DNA of 64,000 nucleotides, from the NCBI RefSeq assembly GCF_016908785.1, contig NZ_JAFBEO010000003.1, forward strand, positions 124,001-188,000, written 5' to 3'. A program made the translations under genes and the position numbers. Shown one piece after another: positions 52,737 through 62,419 of this stretch. The DNA comes from Weissella uvarum (GTDB lineage: Bacteria > Bacillota > Bacilli > Lactobacillales > Lactobacillaceae). The notes beneath the pieces were generated by a model. It had not been told where the DNA came from, made no database searches, and saw nothing but the letters and a program-made list of their open reading frames with translations. How positions within the stretch are numbered: the first letter of the stretch is position 1; every line of letters starts with the position of its first letter.

Positions 52737-53954
52737 TTAATTTTGAATTCGCTTTTGCATTAAAAACTTAATGCATAGCATACCAACAATCAGCATTACG
52801 CCAATTACTAGCATTGACCATACACCAAGGTATGAAACGCTATATCCAAAAGTTACACTCACTATCGGTGCAAATAAATCGGTTGCAAAGAACGAGATGC
52901 CAAAGACCCGACCAAGATAAGCAGATGAACTTTCTTCTTGTCGAACCGTATTGACCTTGATAACAAATGAAGAACGTACAAATCCATTCAAAATAATTAC
53001 AAAGACCAGGGCCCATAAATTGTTAATGAATGTCGCAACAATCAAGGCCACTCCCAATACAAAGAAATCAACATACAACGTCTTTAAATTGTTGTATTGA
53101 GTATAGCGTGCCAAGATAAATCCTGCCAAAATTCCAGAAATTGCAGCGGCTGTTAACGCCAAAGAATATTCATTGGCAGTACCTTGATACGTCCGTTGAA
53201 CCAAAAAAGGCATCGATATAATAAAAGCTTCAAAACAAAAGTTTGACCAAAGCGTAATCAACATCGACTCAAATAGTTTTGGCATCTGCCAAACATATTT
53301 AAAGCCATTTTTCATACTTGAAATAAATGATTCTGAGCTTTGCTCAATTTGCTCAGGATATGTACGAATGGCAAAATTAATGCCTGCTGTCACTAACAAT
53401 AACATGCCGTACATAAACATGAAACTACGTAGATCAATCCAATCTAAGCGTAGTAAAATACCACCAATCAGTGGTCCTAGAGCTTGGCCGGCTGAGAATG
53501 CAGCACTCACATAGGCATTAAATCGTGCTAATGCTGACTTTTTTATAACGTCCGGTAAAATTGACCGGGCAGCTGGATAGGCATACGAAATATCAACATA
53601 CATCACAAATGTAATGGCGAATAATAACCACGTTTGTGGATGGGCTGGATTCAGCATCAGCGATAGAATCAACATGCCAATTGCTCCAAATAAATCTGAA
53701 AATACCAAGACCCATTTTCGACTGAATCGATCCAATACTGCTCCAACATACATATCATTTAAGAGATACACAATAAAGCCAAATCCAGTTAACCAACCAA
53801 GCAATTTAGCATTTCCATATGTCGAAACTAAAAACCAATTTAACCCAAACCGGTAGACCCCTTCACCAAACACAGATGCGAAATTCGATGATAAGAGCGG
53901 AAAACTGAACTTTGCCAATTTATCTTGACGCTTTTGCTCAATCGTACTATCCAT
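52737..53954 (-). CDS. MFS transporter (DHA3-like)
   Basis: A 405-residue membrane protein with about 12 helices. The first loop has VLDRFSRKWVLVFSD, the GxxxDRxxR/K-type motif of major facilitators, and the general layout (FGEGVYRFGLNWFLV at the N-terminus) is like the MFS_3 macrolide-efflux-type group. The substrate is unknown. The frame extends to 54023, across the rpoD terminator, so the ATG at 53954 is the start; GGGAGG stands 4 bases upstream. Confidence 0.85.
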   Translation of the reverse strand: MDSTIEQKRQDKLAKFSFPLLSSNFASVFGEGVYRFGLNWFLVSTYGNAKLLGWLTGFGFIVYLLNDMYVGAVLDRFSRKWVLVFSDLFGAIGMLILSLMLNPAHPQTWLLFAITFVMYVDISYAYPAARSILPDVIKKSALARFNAYVSAAFSAGQALGPLIGGILLRLDWIDLRSFMFMYGMLLLVTAGINFAIRTYPEQIEQSSESFISSMKNGFKYVWQMPKLFESMLITLWSNFCFEAFIISMPFLVQRTYQGTANEYSLALTAAAISGILAGFILARYTQYNNLKTLYVDFFVLGVALIVATFINNLWALVFVIILNGFVRSSFVIKVNTVRQEESSSAYLGRVFGISFFATDLFAPIVSVTFGYSVSYLGVWSMLVIGVMLIVGMLCIKFLMQKRIQN

Positions 53955-53978
53955 ATAACCTCCCTTTCTAATCACATA

Positions 53979-54017
53979 AAAAAGTCGGAGAACAATGTGA
54001 ATTATCCTCCGACTTTT
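53979..54017 (-). terminator. Terminator of rpoD
   Basis: AAAAAGTCGGAG at 53979-53990 pairs with CTCCGACTTTT at 54007-54017 around a 16-base loop. It lies between rpoD and the MFS gene and rules out a start for the latter at 54023. Confidence 0.85.
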
Positions 54018-54048
54018 CGTCATCTTTTCAATTTAAGCGATATTAGGC

Positions 54049-55182
54049 TTAATCCATGAAATCACGCAATTGCTTTGAACGTGATGGATGGCGCAACTTA
54101 CGCAAAGCCTTTGCTTCAATTTGACGAATTCGCTCACGCGTTACGCCAAATTCCTTACCAACTTCTTCCAATGTACGAGTACGACCATCATCAAGTCCGA
54201 ACCGCAAACGCAGAACCTGTTCTTCACGGTCAGTTAGCGTATCCAAAACTGATTCAAGTTGAACCTTAAGCATTTCGTAGGCAGCGGAATCTGCAGGCGA
54301 AACCGCCTCATTGTCTTCGATGAAGTCACCCAAGTGTGAATCATCCTCTTCACCAATTGGTGTTTCTAGTGAAACTGGTTCTTGAGCAATCTTTAGTATA
54401 TCACGCACCTTATCAGTGTTGATATCCATTTCAGCACCAATTTCTTCAGGCGTTGGTTCACGGCCTAAATCTTGTAACAAGTTACGTTGAATACGTATCA
54501 ACTTGTTAATTGTTTCAACCATGTGAACTGGAATACGAATTGTACGAGCTTGATCCGCAATCGCACGTGTAATCGCTTGACGAATCCACCAAGTGGCATA
54601 CGTTGAAAACTTGAACCCTTTACGGTAATCAAACTTTTCAACGGCCTTCATCAAGCCCATGTTACCTTCTTGAATCAAGTCCAAGAATTGCATACCACGA
54701 CCAACATAACGCTTCGCAATTGACACAACCAAACGTAGGTTAGCTTCAGCTAATTCTTGTTTAGCTTCTTCATCACCTTGCTCAATCCGTTCGGCCAATT
54801 CAACTTCTTGGTCTCCCGTCAACAATGGTACTCGACCAATTTCCTTTAGATACATCCGAACAGGATCATTAATTTTCATACCTGTTGGTGCATCAGCAGC
54901 TTGCTTCAATTCTTTTTCAGTCAAAGCTGTCTTACGGTTCTTAAGCGCGCGCTCGGTTGGTTCCCCATCTTCATCAACAATTGAAATACCAGCTGATTCA
55001 ATTTCATCATAGGCTTCATCAATTTGTTCTGAATTTAAGGCCAATGGCTTAATGAGTTCGTCTTGCAACTTATCTTCTTGAATTTGCTTTTCAGCCTTGT
55101 GGTTCTTGATAACCTTTTTGATAGCTTTGTCTAAATCTGCTTGTGACAAATCTTTTGCCGTTGTCTTGGTTTCTTTTGCCAT
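54049..55182 (-). CDS. rpoD: Primary RNA polymerase sigma factor (SigA/RpoD)
   Basis: The housekeeping sigma factor, 377 residues. Region 1.2 has [17 protein letters not shown], region 2 contains [32 protein letters not shown] and [16 protein letters not shown], region 3 [11 protein letters not shown], and region 4 [19 protein letters not shown] and [20 protein letters not shown]. It lacks the long insertion of proteobacterial sigma-70. Two ATG codons open it; the second, 55182, is 6 bases from GGAGG and overlaps the dnaG stop by one base, while the first is only 3 bases away. Confidence 0.97.
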   Translation of the reverse strand: MAKETKTTAKDLSQADLDKAIKKVIKNHKAEKQIQEDKLQDELIKPLALNSEQIDEAYDEIESAGISIVDEDGEPTERALKNRKTALTEKELKQAADAPTGMKINDPVRMYLKEIGRVPLLTGDQEVELAERIEQGDEEAKQELAEANLRLVVSIAKRYVGRGMQFLDLIQEGNMGLMKAVEKFDYRKGFKFSTYATWWIRQAITRAIADQARTIRIPVHMVETINKLIRIQRNLLQDLGREPTPEEIGAEMDINTDKVRDILKIAQEPVSLETPIGEEDDSHLGDFIEDNEAVSPADSAAYEMLKVQLESVLDTLTDREEQVLRLRFGLDDGRTRTLEEVGKEFGVTRERIRQIEAKALRKLRHPSRSKQLRDFMD

Positions 55183-57053
55183 CATTGGCCTCCTTTATTT
55201 CTCATCGCTTGTTGCGCTTTTAAAGCATTAATTAATTCCACACTTAGCTGAGCGACTTGCGCATCATTATGCATCTCTTTTGCCTGGGCTAGTTGTTGTT
55301 TTAAACTTGCAATCTTAGCTTCTAACGGCTCAACTTCCATAATGACCTGTACATAATCCTGCACCGCTTGACGATCTTCGAATAAATCATCTGATATGTT
55401 TTCAATATCAGTTAAAATTCTAATCAATTCTGGCTTTTGGACATAATCCATAAAAGCACTCAAATCATCAATCTCCGTCAAATTGTGCATCTGACGATAC
55501 CCCGCTGCCAACATATATAACGTCTCATACGGAACATCCGAAAATGCAAAGTCAGGTTGTTGGGTCACCTCCAACCAAACATCATTATCACGTAACATCC
55601 AAGCTAATAAAATTTGCTCAGCTTTTTCAACGCGTCCTACCGCTTGAACCCCATTCTGGGTCGGTGGTAAATCTTGAAGCGGCGCTGATTTTGCTGGCAC
55701 ATCTTGCGCCTGTTGCGGCGTCTGACGTCGCGCTGCACGTTGCATTAGTAATGGTCGAATTTGATCATTCAAAGCATCTAAACTAATCTGGTATTCTTCA
55801 GATAAACGTCGTAAATAGCTGTCTCGAACAACTGGCTCATCAACCGTTGCAATTAATGCCAAAGCCTGTTCAATATAAGCAAACACATCATTTTGATTTG
55901 AAAAATCCCGACCTTGCTTTAAGAATCTTAAATTAAAGGTAATTGGATTTTCGTTATGATGTTCTAAGACATCTGTAAGTGCTGCAGCATCATGACTTCG
56001 CAAATATTCATCAGGATCCTGATTATCCGGAATGTGGGCAACCAAGACCTTTAATTGACTATTTTGCTGGATTAAATCCAAAGCACGCTTGGTCGCATTT
56101 TGCCCGGCTGAATCAGCATCGTATGCGATGATAACTGTGTCAGCATAACGATTTAACTGATGAACTTGATCAACCGTTAATGAAGTTCCCATGGAAGCAA
56201 CCCCATTTTTAATGCCCGCTTGAAAAGCCGCAATAACATCCATAAATCCTTCAAACAAAATCACTTGTTTTGATTTTTTTATACTGTCACGGGCCAAATC
56301 TAAATTAAATAATTCATTAGACTTATCAAATAATGGGCTTTCAGGGCTGTTCACATATTTAGGTTGACTATCATCAGGTACTAGTCGCCGACCGGAAAAG
56401 GCAATTGGATGCCCGTTTTGATCACGAATCGTGAACAAAACCCGCTGCGAAAAACGATCATGCAGACTACCGTCATCATAGGCGACAAATAGTTCTGATG
56501 CACGTAATAATTGATAATCTACTTGCTTATTTTTAAAATAATCAAGCAAAAAATCATCACCAGGGGCATATCCTAACATAAACGCATCAATCGTGGCATC
56601 ATCTAAACCACGTTCGTGTAAATAGGCCAAAGCCATCTCACCCTCTTGGGTATTCACCAAAATATGATGATATAACTTCGTCGCTTCTTGGTACAAATCA
56701 CGTAACGCTTGGGTCTTTTCATCGACGACCTGCGATTTTTCATCACTCAAGTAACGATCATCTAAATCGACACCAGCCAATGGTGCCACCTTAGCCACAG
56801 CCTGTGGAAATGGAACCTGATCAATATCCATAATAAAACTATAGACGTTACCCCCGCGTCCGCAAGAAAAGCAATGAAAAATTTGTTTATCTTCATTTAC
56901 AGAAAAAGAAGGCGTCCGTTCCTCATGGAATGGACACACTCCAAATAAATTTCGACCTTGCTTTTTCAATTGAACATAGGGTGAAATGACGTCAACAATA
57001 TTGACACGTTCTCTAATCTCAGTAACCACTTCTTCTGGGATTCGTGTTGGCAT
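55182..57053 (-). CDS. dnaG: DNA primase
   Basis: DnaG makes RNA primers at the replication fork. The 623-residue protein has an N-terminal zinc ribbon ([14 protein letters not shown] then [10 protein letters not shown]), a Toprim core with [18 protein letters not shown] and [13 protein letters not shown], and a C-terminal helicase-binding domain. The frame is open to 57089, but the ATG at 57053 gives [20 protein letters not shown], a primase-like start, and has GGAGGTGA 5 bases upstream. It is followed by rpoD, the usual dnaG-rpoD order. Confidence 0.96.
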   Translation of the reverse strand: MPTRIPEEVVTEIRERVNIVDVISPYVQLKKQGRNLFGVCPFHEERTPSFSVNEDKQIFHCFSCGRGGNVYSFIMDIDQVPFPQAVAKVAPLAGVDLDDRYLSDEKSQVVDEKTQALRDLYQEATKLYHHILVNTQEGEMALAYLHERGLDDATIDAFMLGYAPGDDFLLDYFKNKQVDYQLLRASELFVAYDDGSLHDRFSQRVLFTIRDQNGHPIAFSGRRLVPDDSQPKYVNSPESPLFDKSNELFNLDLARDSIKKSKQVILFEGFMDVIAAFQAGIKNGVASMGTSLTVDQVHQLNRYADTVIIAYDADSAGQNATKRALDLIQQNSQLKVLVAHIPDNQDPDEYLRSHDAAALTDVLEHHNENPITFNLRFLKQGRDFSNQNDVFAYIEQALALIATVDEPVVRDSYLRRLSEEYQISLDALNDQIRPLLMQRAARRQTPQQAQDVPAKSAPLQDLPPTQNGVQAVGRVEKAEQILLAWMLRDNDVWLEVTQQPDFAFSDVPYETLYMLAAGYRQMHNLTEIDDLSAFMDYVQKPELIRILTDIENISDDLFEDRQAVQDYVQVIMEVEPLEAKIASLKQQLAQAKEMHNDAQVAQLSVELINALKAQQAMRNKGGQ

Positions 57054-57130
57054 CAAAATCACCTCCATTCCCGAGTGGGTAAACTTCACTCCATATTATT
57101 ATACTGCCTTTTGACCAGATTGCAAATCAA

Positions 57131-58477
57131 TTAAGCACGTTGTTGCATCCCCTTTTTTGCAATTACAAATAGGACTAATGAAATTAACATCAAGGTCGCC
57201 AACAAGATAACTCCGTAACGTGATCCTAACATGACCCCATTATTTGGTGCGGTCTTAACTGTAGTAGCAAAAATCTGCGCAACAATTGCCGTCGCACTAG
57301 CTCCAATAAACTGTTGCAAAGTATTTAGAATACTATTTCCATCAGCAGATTCGTGTTCTGGCAATGTTCCCAATGTCACTGTCATTAGGTTACTATAGGC
57401 CAACCCATTACCAATCATTAGTAGCACGTGAGTTGCCATTAAGAACCAAAAGTTTAATACTGGGAAGAACAATGCCATCAAGAGTAGCCCCGTAGCTGAA
57501 GCGACAATTCCAGTTAGAATTGGCTTCACAGCCCCGATTCGATCAAAGAGGCGGCCTGAGATCGGTGCCAAGATAGCACCAATCACGGCCCCAGGAAACA
57601 TAAACAAACCGGCTTCAGTAGCACTCGTATGCATGCCAATTTGGAGATAATTAGGTAGGATAAACGAAAGCCCCAACAGCATTGCTTGATAAATCAAAAA
57701 GCTATACGTCAACATATCAAATTCCATGTTCTTGAAAACATGTAAATTAAGTAATGGTAAGCGACGATTAAAGAAATAAAAACCAATTAGGAAAATAACA
57801 CTAATGACGAATAGTGGTAATGATAACTTTTCAACAGCAATCAATAATGTACTCAAACCAACCATTAAGGTTAAGAAAGCCCCCCAATTAAACCGGTCTT
57901 CTCGTACGACAGTTTCACTTGGAATGCTACGCAACCCAAGCACTAATGATAGCAGTAAGAGTGGAACTAGGAACCAAAAAATACTTCGCCATCCTAGCGT
58001 ACTAAGTAAAAGACCACCATAGGTAGGTCCAATGGCTGGTGCAATGGCTGTTGTCATCGTACCAATCCCCATCATCGCACCACGCTTTTCCATTGGTGAC
58101 TTCATTAAAATAATTTGAAACATCAGTGGCAAGGCAATCCCTGTTCCAATCCCCTGTAAGACACGACCAAATAACAAGATTGTTAAGTTCATGGCGATCG
58201 AGTCTAAGCCGACTCCAGCCAAGAAAAACAAATTTGCGATAATAAATAATTTTTTAATCGAGAAATTTTTTAACAAATAGGCTGAAATGGGTACAATCAC
58301 CGCAATCGCCAAGAGATAACCCGTGGTTACCCATTGAATCCCACTTGCATTCGTATTAAATTCCGACATTAAATGTGGAAAAGTAACATTCATTGAAGTT
58401 TCAATCAATACCCCACTGAAACTCATTAAACCAGCCGCAATTACGGCCGTTAGCACATGCCATTCCTTCGTTTTCAT
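57131..58477 (-). CDS. MFS efflux transporter, DHA2 (EmrB/QacA) type
   Basis: A 448-residue membrane protein with about 14 helices. It has motif C-like AIAPAIGPTYGGLLLS around residue 140, ETSMNVTFPHLMSEFN near the N-terminus, and WVTTGYLLAIAVIVPISAYL, all usual in DHA2 drug:proton antiporters of the EmrB/QacA type. Substrates are unknown. GAGG is 8 bases before the ATG. The leader (58478-58590) carries two hairpins, one of them a terminator, so expression may be controlled by attenuation. Confidence 0.88.
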   Translation of the reverse strand: MKTKEWHVLTAVIAAGLMSFSGVLIETSMNVTFPHLMSEFNTNASGIQWVTTGYLLAIAVIVPISAYLLKNFSIKKLFIIANLFFLAGVGLDSIAMNLTILLFGRVLQGIGTGIALPLMFQIILMKSPMEKRGAMMGIGTMTTAIAPAIGPTYGGLLLSTLGWRSIFWFLVPLLLLSLVLGLRSIPSETVVREDRFNWGAFLTLMVGLSTLLIAVEKLSLPLFVISVIFLIGFYFFNRRLPLLNLHVFKNMEFDMLTYSFLIYQAMLLGLSFILPNYLQIGMHTSATEAGLFMFPGAVIGAILAPISGRLFDRIGAVKPILTGIVASATGLLLMALFFPVLNFWFLMATHVLLMIGNGLAYSNLMTVTLGTLPEHESADGNSILNTLQQFIGASATAIVAQIFATTVKTAPNNGVMLGSRYGVILLATLMLISLVLFVIAKKGMQQRA

Positions 58478-58510
58478 GTTAAATACCTCGCTTTATTTTT
58501 TGACATAAGA

Positions 58511-58545
58511 AAAGACGAAATACTACAAAAGTAGTATTTCGCCTC
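58511..58545 (-). terminator. Terminator in the MFS leader, after the PDZ protease gene
   Basis: CGAAATACTAC at 58516-58526 pairs perfectly with GTAGTATTTCG at 58531-58541 around AAAA. The left flank gives TCTTTTCTT on the minus strand. It can end the ftsW-to-protease operon, and it also lies inside the leader of the MFS gene. Confidence 0.8.
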
Positions 58546-58553
58546 TATTATCG

Positions 58554-58571
58554 GTATGTGTTACCACATAC
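58554..58571 (-). promoter_or_regulatory. Hairpin in the MFS leader
   Basis: GTATGTG at 58554-58560 pairs with CACATAC at 58565-58571 around a 4-base loop. It would form first in a transcript from the promoter at 58596-58624, ahead of the terminator stem, and shares the sequence AGTAT with its arm, so the two could compete. Confidence 0.5.
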
Positions 58572-58595
58572 TATCTGTACGAATTTACTGAATAA

Positions 58596-58624
58596 ATGTT
58601 AGCAAAAAAGTGAACCCTAGTCAA
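58596..58624 (-). promoter_or_regulatory. Strong promoter of the DHA2 MFS gene
   Basis: The minus strand has TTGACT (58624-58619), 17 bases, then TAACAT (58601-58596). Transcription would start near 58589 and give a leader of about 110 bases. The -35 box falls within 5 bp of the end of the protease gene. Confidence 0.65.
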
Positions 58625-58628
58625 TCCC

Positions 58629-59687
58629 CTATTTCTGTAACTTGTCAATGGCTTCATTAAATGTAGAGACCGGAATTACCTTCATATCAGGAGCATACTT
58701 TTTAGCTGTTTTCTTAGCTAATTGATAGTTGGTTTGTCCATCCTCTTCATATTTCAAATTTTCTTTAGTAGGTTTCACGTATGGCGCTAAGAAAATTTTA
58801 ACACCGGCTTCGTGGGCGGCAATTACTTTCTTATCAATACCACCTATTTCACCAACCCGACCATTTTTATCAATTGATCCCGTTCCTGCAATTTGGCGTC
58901 CATTCGCCAAATCAACTGGTGACAAAGCATCATACATTTCCAAAGCAAACATTAAGCCACCCGAAGGACCACCAATATCTCCTAAGTCAGCCGATACAGG
59001 CCGCTTAGATTTAACATCAACATCATCAGTTAAAATAATACCAATTCCTGAGACATCTTTAGTACCAGCAAGTGCAACTGTTTTAGCCGTTGCTTCTTTT
59101 TGCTTTTGATTATGCCGATAGCCAACTGTCAGATTTGTACCCACTTTTTGCTTACGAATCGTTTTCTGGAAAGCTTGCGCGCTCTGATAATGTTTTTGAT
59201 TAATGCTTTCAATCGTATCCCCCACCTGTAACTTCTTCTTAAAGTGTGAATTAGGTTGGATGGCCATGACATAGATACCATGAAAATCACGTTGATAAGG
59301 CACCTTAGCAGCTTTATAAGCGTTAGCCTTGGCTTCATTAATCGAGGTTTTCATATATATTTTATTGATTTTCTGATCATCTTGCTCAGATGCACTGCCA
59401 CCCAAGGCCGCTGATTTGGTTTCAATCGTTGCATGCGGATCAAATAAATTCCAAATCAGTGTTACTCCGTTCAAAGGCATAATTGCCACTGAAGTTAGCA
59501 TGAAATCACCATTCAATTTTGGCTTCTTCTTATCAACTTTAATATAGTTAGCTAAATCGGCTGCGGTTCCAGGCCGCTCAGCATAAAGCGGTAGTGGCCA
59601 TACCATCCCAACGACAAATAGCACCACGGCCATTGAAATTACAACGACCCGATGTCGCTTTATAAAAGACCAAAAACGTTTCAGCAT
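58629..59687 (-). CDS. PDZ and Lon-type Ser-Lys protease (YlbL/SepM family)
   Basis: A 352-residue protein with one N-terminal membrane helix (about 14-32). A PDZ domain (about 133-205) and a Lon-type protease domain follow. The catalytic pair is Ser 242 in GGPSGGLMFALE and Lys 287 in GGIDKKVIAAHEAG, at the spacing expected for Lon. SepM of this family processes a competence pheromone in streptococci, and YlbL is its Bacillus relative; the substrate here is unknown. It lies 4 bp behind coaD and is the last gene of the operon. Confidence 0.92.
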   Translation of the reverse strand: MLKRFWSFIKRHRVVVISMAVVLFVVGMVWPLPLYAERPGTAADLANYIKVDKKKPKLNGDFMLTSVAIMPLNGVTLIWNLFDPHATIETKSAALGGSASEQDDQKINKIYMKTSINEAKANAYKAAKVPYQRDFHGIYVMAIQPNSHFKKKLQVGDTIESINQKHYQSAQAFQKTIRKQKVGTNLTVGYRHNQKQKEATAKTVALAGTKDVSGIGIILTDDVDVKSKRPVSADLGDIGGPSGGLMFALEMYDALSPVDLANGRQIAGTGSIDKNGRVGEIGGIDKKVIAAHEAGVKIFLAPYVKPTKENLKYEEDGQTNYQLAKKTAKKYAPDMKVIPVSTFNEAIDKLQK

Positions 59688-59691
59688 GGAG

Positions 59692-60168
59692 CTACTCCTT
59701 AATTTTTTGTATCAATAACTCATTCACATTTGTTGGCACAAAAGCACTAACATCGCCCCCAGCATGGGCGATTTCTTTAATCACTGAACTAGAAATCATG
59801 ACATCATCTGGATCTGCCAGCATGAACAATGTTTCGATTTGTCCAATCTTTGCATTCATTGCTGCAATGGGTTGTTCATAATTGAAGTCTTGCGCATTTC
59901 GTAAACCACGAATAATAGCGGTAACTGAATTTTTGTGCGCGAAATCTACAGTCAATCCATCAATCGTCGCCACATGTACATTAGGTACCGCTTGAACGGC
60001 TTCTTGTGCTAACTGTGTCCGTTCATCTAATGTGAACAAACCATTTTTCCCTGTATTTTGAGCTACGCCAACAATAACTTCATCAAACAAATTGGTTGCT
60101 CGTTGAATTAGATGGAGATGTCCGTTCGTAATTGGATCAAAGCTCCCTGGAAATAATGCTTTTTTCAT
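59692..60168 (-). CDS. coaD: Phosphopantetheine adenylyltransferase
   Basis: CoaD adenylates 4'-phosphopantetheine, giving dephospho-CoA. The 158-residue protein begins KKALFPGSFDPITNGHLHLI, with the nucleotidyltransferase motif TNGH, and ends with DVMISSSVIKEIAHAGGDVS, where other CoaD proteins have ISSTLVREIA-like sequence. It lies 2 bp behind rsmD. Confidence 0.95.
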   Translation of the reverse strand: MKKALFPGSFDPITNGHLHLIQRATNLFDEVIVGVAQNTGKNGLFTLDERTQLAQEAVQAVPNVHVATIDGLTVDFAHKNSVTAIIRGLRNAQDFNYEQPIAAMNAKIGQIETLFMLADPDDVMISSSVIKEIAHAGGDVSAFVPTNVNELLIQKIKE

Positions 60169-60170
60169 GA

Positions 60171-60722
60171 TTAACCTTCGTATTCATAAATAGTGATTAC
60201 CGTGATCCCATAATCACGCTGTTTAACTTGTTTAAAATTCCCAATTTGCTCAGGCAATTGTGCATTTTGATCAGTTTCAGCCATCACAAGCGCGTGTGGT
60301 GCCACTAATTCACGTGATACTAGACGCTCAAGATCTTTGATAATGGTTTGCTTTGCATATGGTGGATCAAAATACAAAATATCAAATGGTGCTGAGCCAG
60401 CTAATTTATCAATTGCTGATTCGGCATTACTTTTCATAACTTTGAAGGCTTCCGGCTTCTTAGTTACCTCAATATTACTCTTAATTGTCTTGATAGCTGC
60501 AAATTGACGGTCTACTAGCACCGCTTCATCGATACCTCGTGACACCCCTTCAATTGAAAGACCGCCAGAACCTGCGTATAAGTCTAATGAACGACCGCCA
60601 TCAAAATAAGGGCCGAGCATATTGAAAACTGCTTCCTTGACTTTATCTGTAGTTGGCCGTGTTGCATCACCTGGGACCGCTTTTAGCGGCCGGCCACCAA
60701 ATTCACCACTAACAATTCGCAT
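60171..60722 (-). CDS. rsmD: 16S rRNA (guanine966-N2)-methyltransferase
   Basis: RsmD methylates G966 of 16S rRNA. The 183-residue protein has MRIVSGEFGGRPLKAVPG at the N-terminus, ATRPTTDKVKEAVFNML, the SAM loop LDLYAGSGGLSIEGVSRG and the catalytic FDILYFDPPYAKQ. The start overlaps the ylbG stop by 1 base. It precedes coaD, a common arrangement in Firmicutes. Confidence 0.95.
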   Translation of the reverse strand: MRIVSGEFGGRPLKAVPGDATRPTTDKVKEAVFNMLGPYFDGGRSLDLYAGSGGLSIEGVSRGIDEAVLVDRQFAAIKTIKSNIEVTKKPEAFKVMKSNAESAIDKLAGSAPFDILYFDPPYAKQTIIKDLERLVSRELVAPHALVMAETDQNAQLPEQIGNFKQVKQRDYGITVITIYEYEG

Positions 60723-61036
60723 TATAATTCCTTTTCTTGCGCTTCATCATCAAACACATCATCGTTATCTAATGTGAAGTCAATTTCTTCATTTTGTTGT
60801 CCGCCCACAGTTGTATCAACCTCCGGCCAATGTGACTCTTCCACATGATCAACAAACCCTAGCCGTTCAATTAACCGCTTCTTTTCATCCACGTCGGCTT
60901 CATCAACATAAACTGATGCATATTTTAGTTTATTTGAAATATAATTAACAATTCCAAACCGTCGTAGCTGACGAGCTTGGCGCATGTTCTTCATATAAAC
61001 AATTAATGCACGCCTTTTTTTTATTTCAAAGCTCAT
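60722..61036 (-). CDS. ylbG: YlbG-like protein (DUF2129)
   Basis: A 104-residue protein with the DUF2129 segment RRALIVYMKNMRQARQLRRFGIVNYISNKLKYASVYV read in two parts: IVYMKNMRQARQLRRFG and VNYISNKLKYASVYVDE. In Bacillus, ylbG stands just before rsmD (ylbH), as here. The family is likely RNA-binding but is not characterised. The C-terminal 25 residues are very acidic. Confidence 0.87.
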   Translation of the reverse strand: MSFEIKKRRALIVYMKNMRQARQLRRFGIVNYISNKLKYASVYVDEADVDEKKRLIERLGFVDHVEESHWPEVDTTVGGQQNEEIDFTLDNDDVFDDEAQEKEL

Positions 61037-61049
61037 CTTCTAAGCCACC

Positions 61050-62273
61050 TCACTTTTGTTTTTCATTTTGTAGCCTTAAGCGTCCAATAATATTGAGCAC
61101 AAAGCCCATCATGATTCCCCATGCAAGCAATGACGAACCACCGTATGAAATCCATGGGAATGTCACCCCAGTAATTGGCAAAACTCCTGTAACCCCACCG
61201 AGGTTAACAAGCACTTGTACCATAATAAACATGGCCGTAGCATAAAGAATCAAACGGAATTCCATATTTTTGGTGCGTGTACCATATAGCATAATTCGCC
61301 AAACAATAATACCAATCACAATTAATACTAGAATAATTGAAATGGCACCAAGTTCTTCACCGACAACTGCCATAATAAAATCAGTATTTGGTTCCGGCAA
61401 ATATCCAAGTTTTTGAATACTATTTCCGAGTCCGCGACCAAAGAAACCACCATTACTAATCGCATAATATGAATTTATCAATTGGTGCCCAGCATAGCCC
61501 ACGTTCCAAGGATCTATATAAGCTTCAAAACGTTGCAATTGATAATGCATAAAACCGACTTTTTCCAATAATGGAATCAAAATTGGCATACAGAATAAGA
61601 GCAAAGCAATTACTACAATAAATGATAGCAACCAGATTGCTGGTACCCCTGCCGTTAATAACATTACTCCGGCAATTGCTAGTAAAATACCAAAACCTCC
61701 GAAATCAGGCATTGAGAAATCAAGTAGCATCCCGATTGCAGGTAACGCCGTCGTTTTATAGTTTAATAACATTGGCAAATATTGCTTACCAGGCGCCATC
61801 TTATTTCTAAAAACATCAGAGAAACGCATCGCTAACCACAAAATCATCGCAATTTTAAAATACTCAACTGGCTGAAAACCAAAGCCAAACAAATATAGCC
61901 AGCCATGCGCGCCACTTGTTACCGGGCCGAAGAATCTCGTAATGGCGAGCAAACCAACTAAAATAATCATCGCCCATTTCAAAAATTGTTTGTAAGCTTT
62001 ACTTTGCCAACGAATTCCAATCGTAAAAAGGAATAACATAATGCCAGTTGATAGAATGGCAAAAAAGACTTGTTTAATAAAAAAACTTGTTGCAGAACCA
62101 GTCGCCATGTTTGTACTTGAGGTGAATACCATTAACGTCCCAAATACCATTAAGGCCATGATTGATCCGAAAATCCAACCATCCAAATAACGAAATTTTA
62201 ATTTTAACGCTTGCCAGAATGCTTTAAATCCAGCCGCGATTTGAGGTTGACGCTTTGAATTATTTGCTTGCAT
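61050..62273 (-). CDS. ftsW: SEDS-family peptidoglycan glycosyltransferase FtsW
   Basis: A 407-residue protein with about ten membrane helices. Hallmarks are MVFTSSTNMATGSATSFF near the N-terminus, GAHGWLYLFGFGFQPVEYFKIAMILW, read here as the conserved SGAHGW and QPVEYFK, PEPNTDFIMAVVGEELG, and PITGVTFPWISYGGSSLL. SEDS proteins polymerise glycan strands, at the septum in the case of FtsW. The choice of FtsW over RodA rests on the ylbG-rsmD-coaD neighbourhood. AGGAG lies about 9 bases upstream, and an extended -10 box (TGCTAAAAT) is at 62310-62318. Confidence 0.92.
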   Translation of the reverse strand: MQANNSKRQPQIAAGFKAFWQALKLKFRYLDGWIFGSIMALMVFGTLMVFTSSTNMATGSATSFFIKQVFFAILSTGIMLFLFTIGIRWQSKAYKQFLKWAMIILVGLLAITRFFGPVTSGAHGWLYLFGFGFQPVEYFKIAMILWLAMRFSDVFRNKMAPGKQYLPMLLNYKTTALPAIGMLLDFSMPDFGGFGILLAIAGVMLLTAGVPAIWLLSFIVVIALLLFCMPILIPLLEKVGFMHYQLQRFEAYIDPWNVGYAGHQLINSYYAISNGGFFGRGLGNSIQKLGYLPEPNTDFIMAVVGEELGAISIILVLIVIGIIVWRIMLYGTRTKNMEFRLILYATAMFIMVQVLVNLGGVTGVLPITGVTFPWISYGGSSLLAWGIMMGFVLNIIGRLRLQNEKQK

Positions 62274-62309
62274 AAAAGCATCACTCCTTTTCTTGTAATC
62301 ATAACTTCT

Positions 62310-62318
62310 ATTTTAGCA
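62310..62318 (-). promoter_or_regulatory. Extended -10 promoter of the ftsW operon
   Basis: The minus strand reads TGCTAAAAT about 37 bp before the ftsW ATG. No clear -35 box is present. Confidence 0.5.
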
Positions 62319-62366
62319 TATTTAGAGCCTACCACCCCAATTATCGTGCGACATTTTTAATGCAAA

Positions 62367-62402
62367 CAAAAAGGCATGTCCTTATTTCTAAGAACATACC
62401 TT
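62367..62402 (-). terminator. Terminator of typA
   Basis: AAGG-ATGT-CTT pairs with AAG-ACAT-CCTT with two mismatches around ATTTCT. The A run on the left gives the T tail on the minus strand. It sits 18 bp behind the typA stop. Confidence 0.75.
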
Positions 62403-62419
62403 AAATGGATAAATTAATA

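Noticed and set aside
58729-59109. A 126-codon plus-strand frame opposite the PDZ/Lon protease gene.
   Set aside because: It lies wholly within a gene with visible catalytic residues and lacks its own signals.
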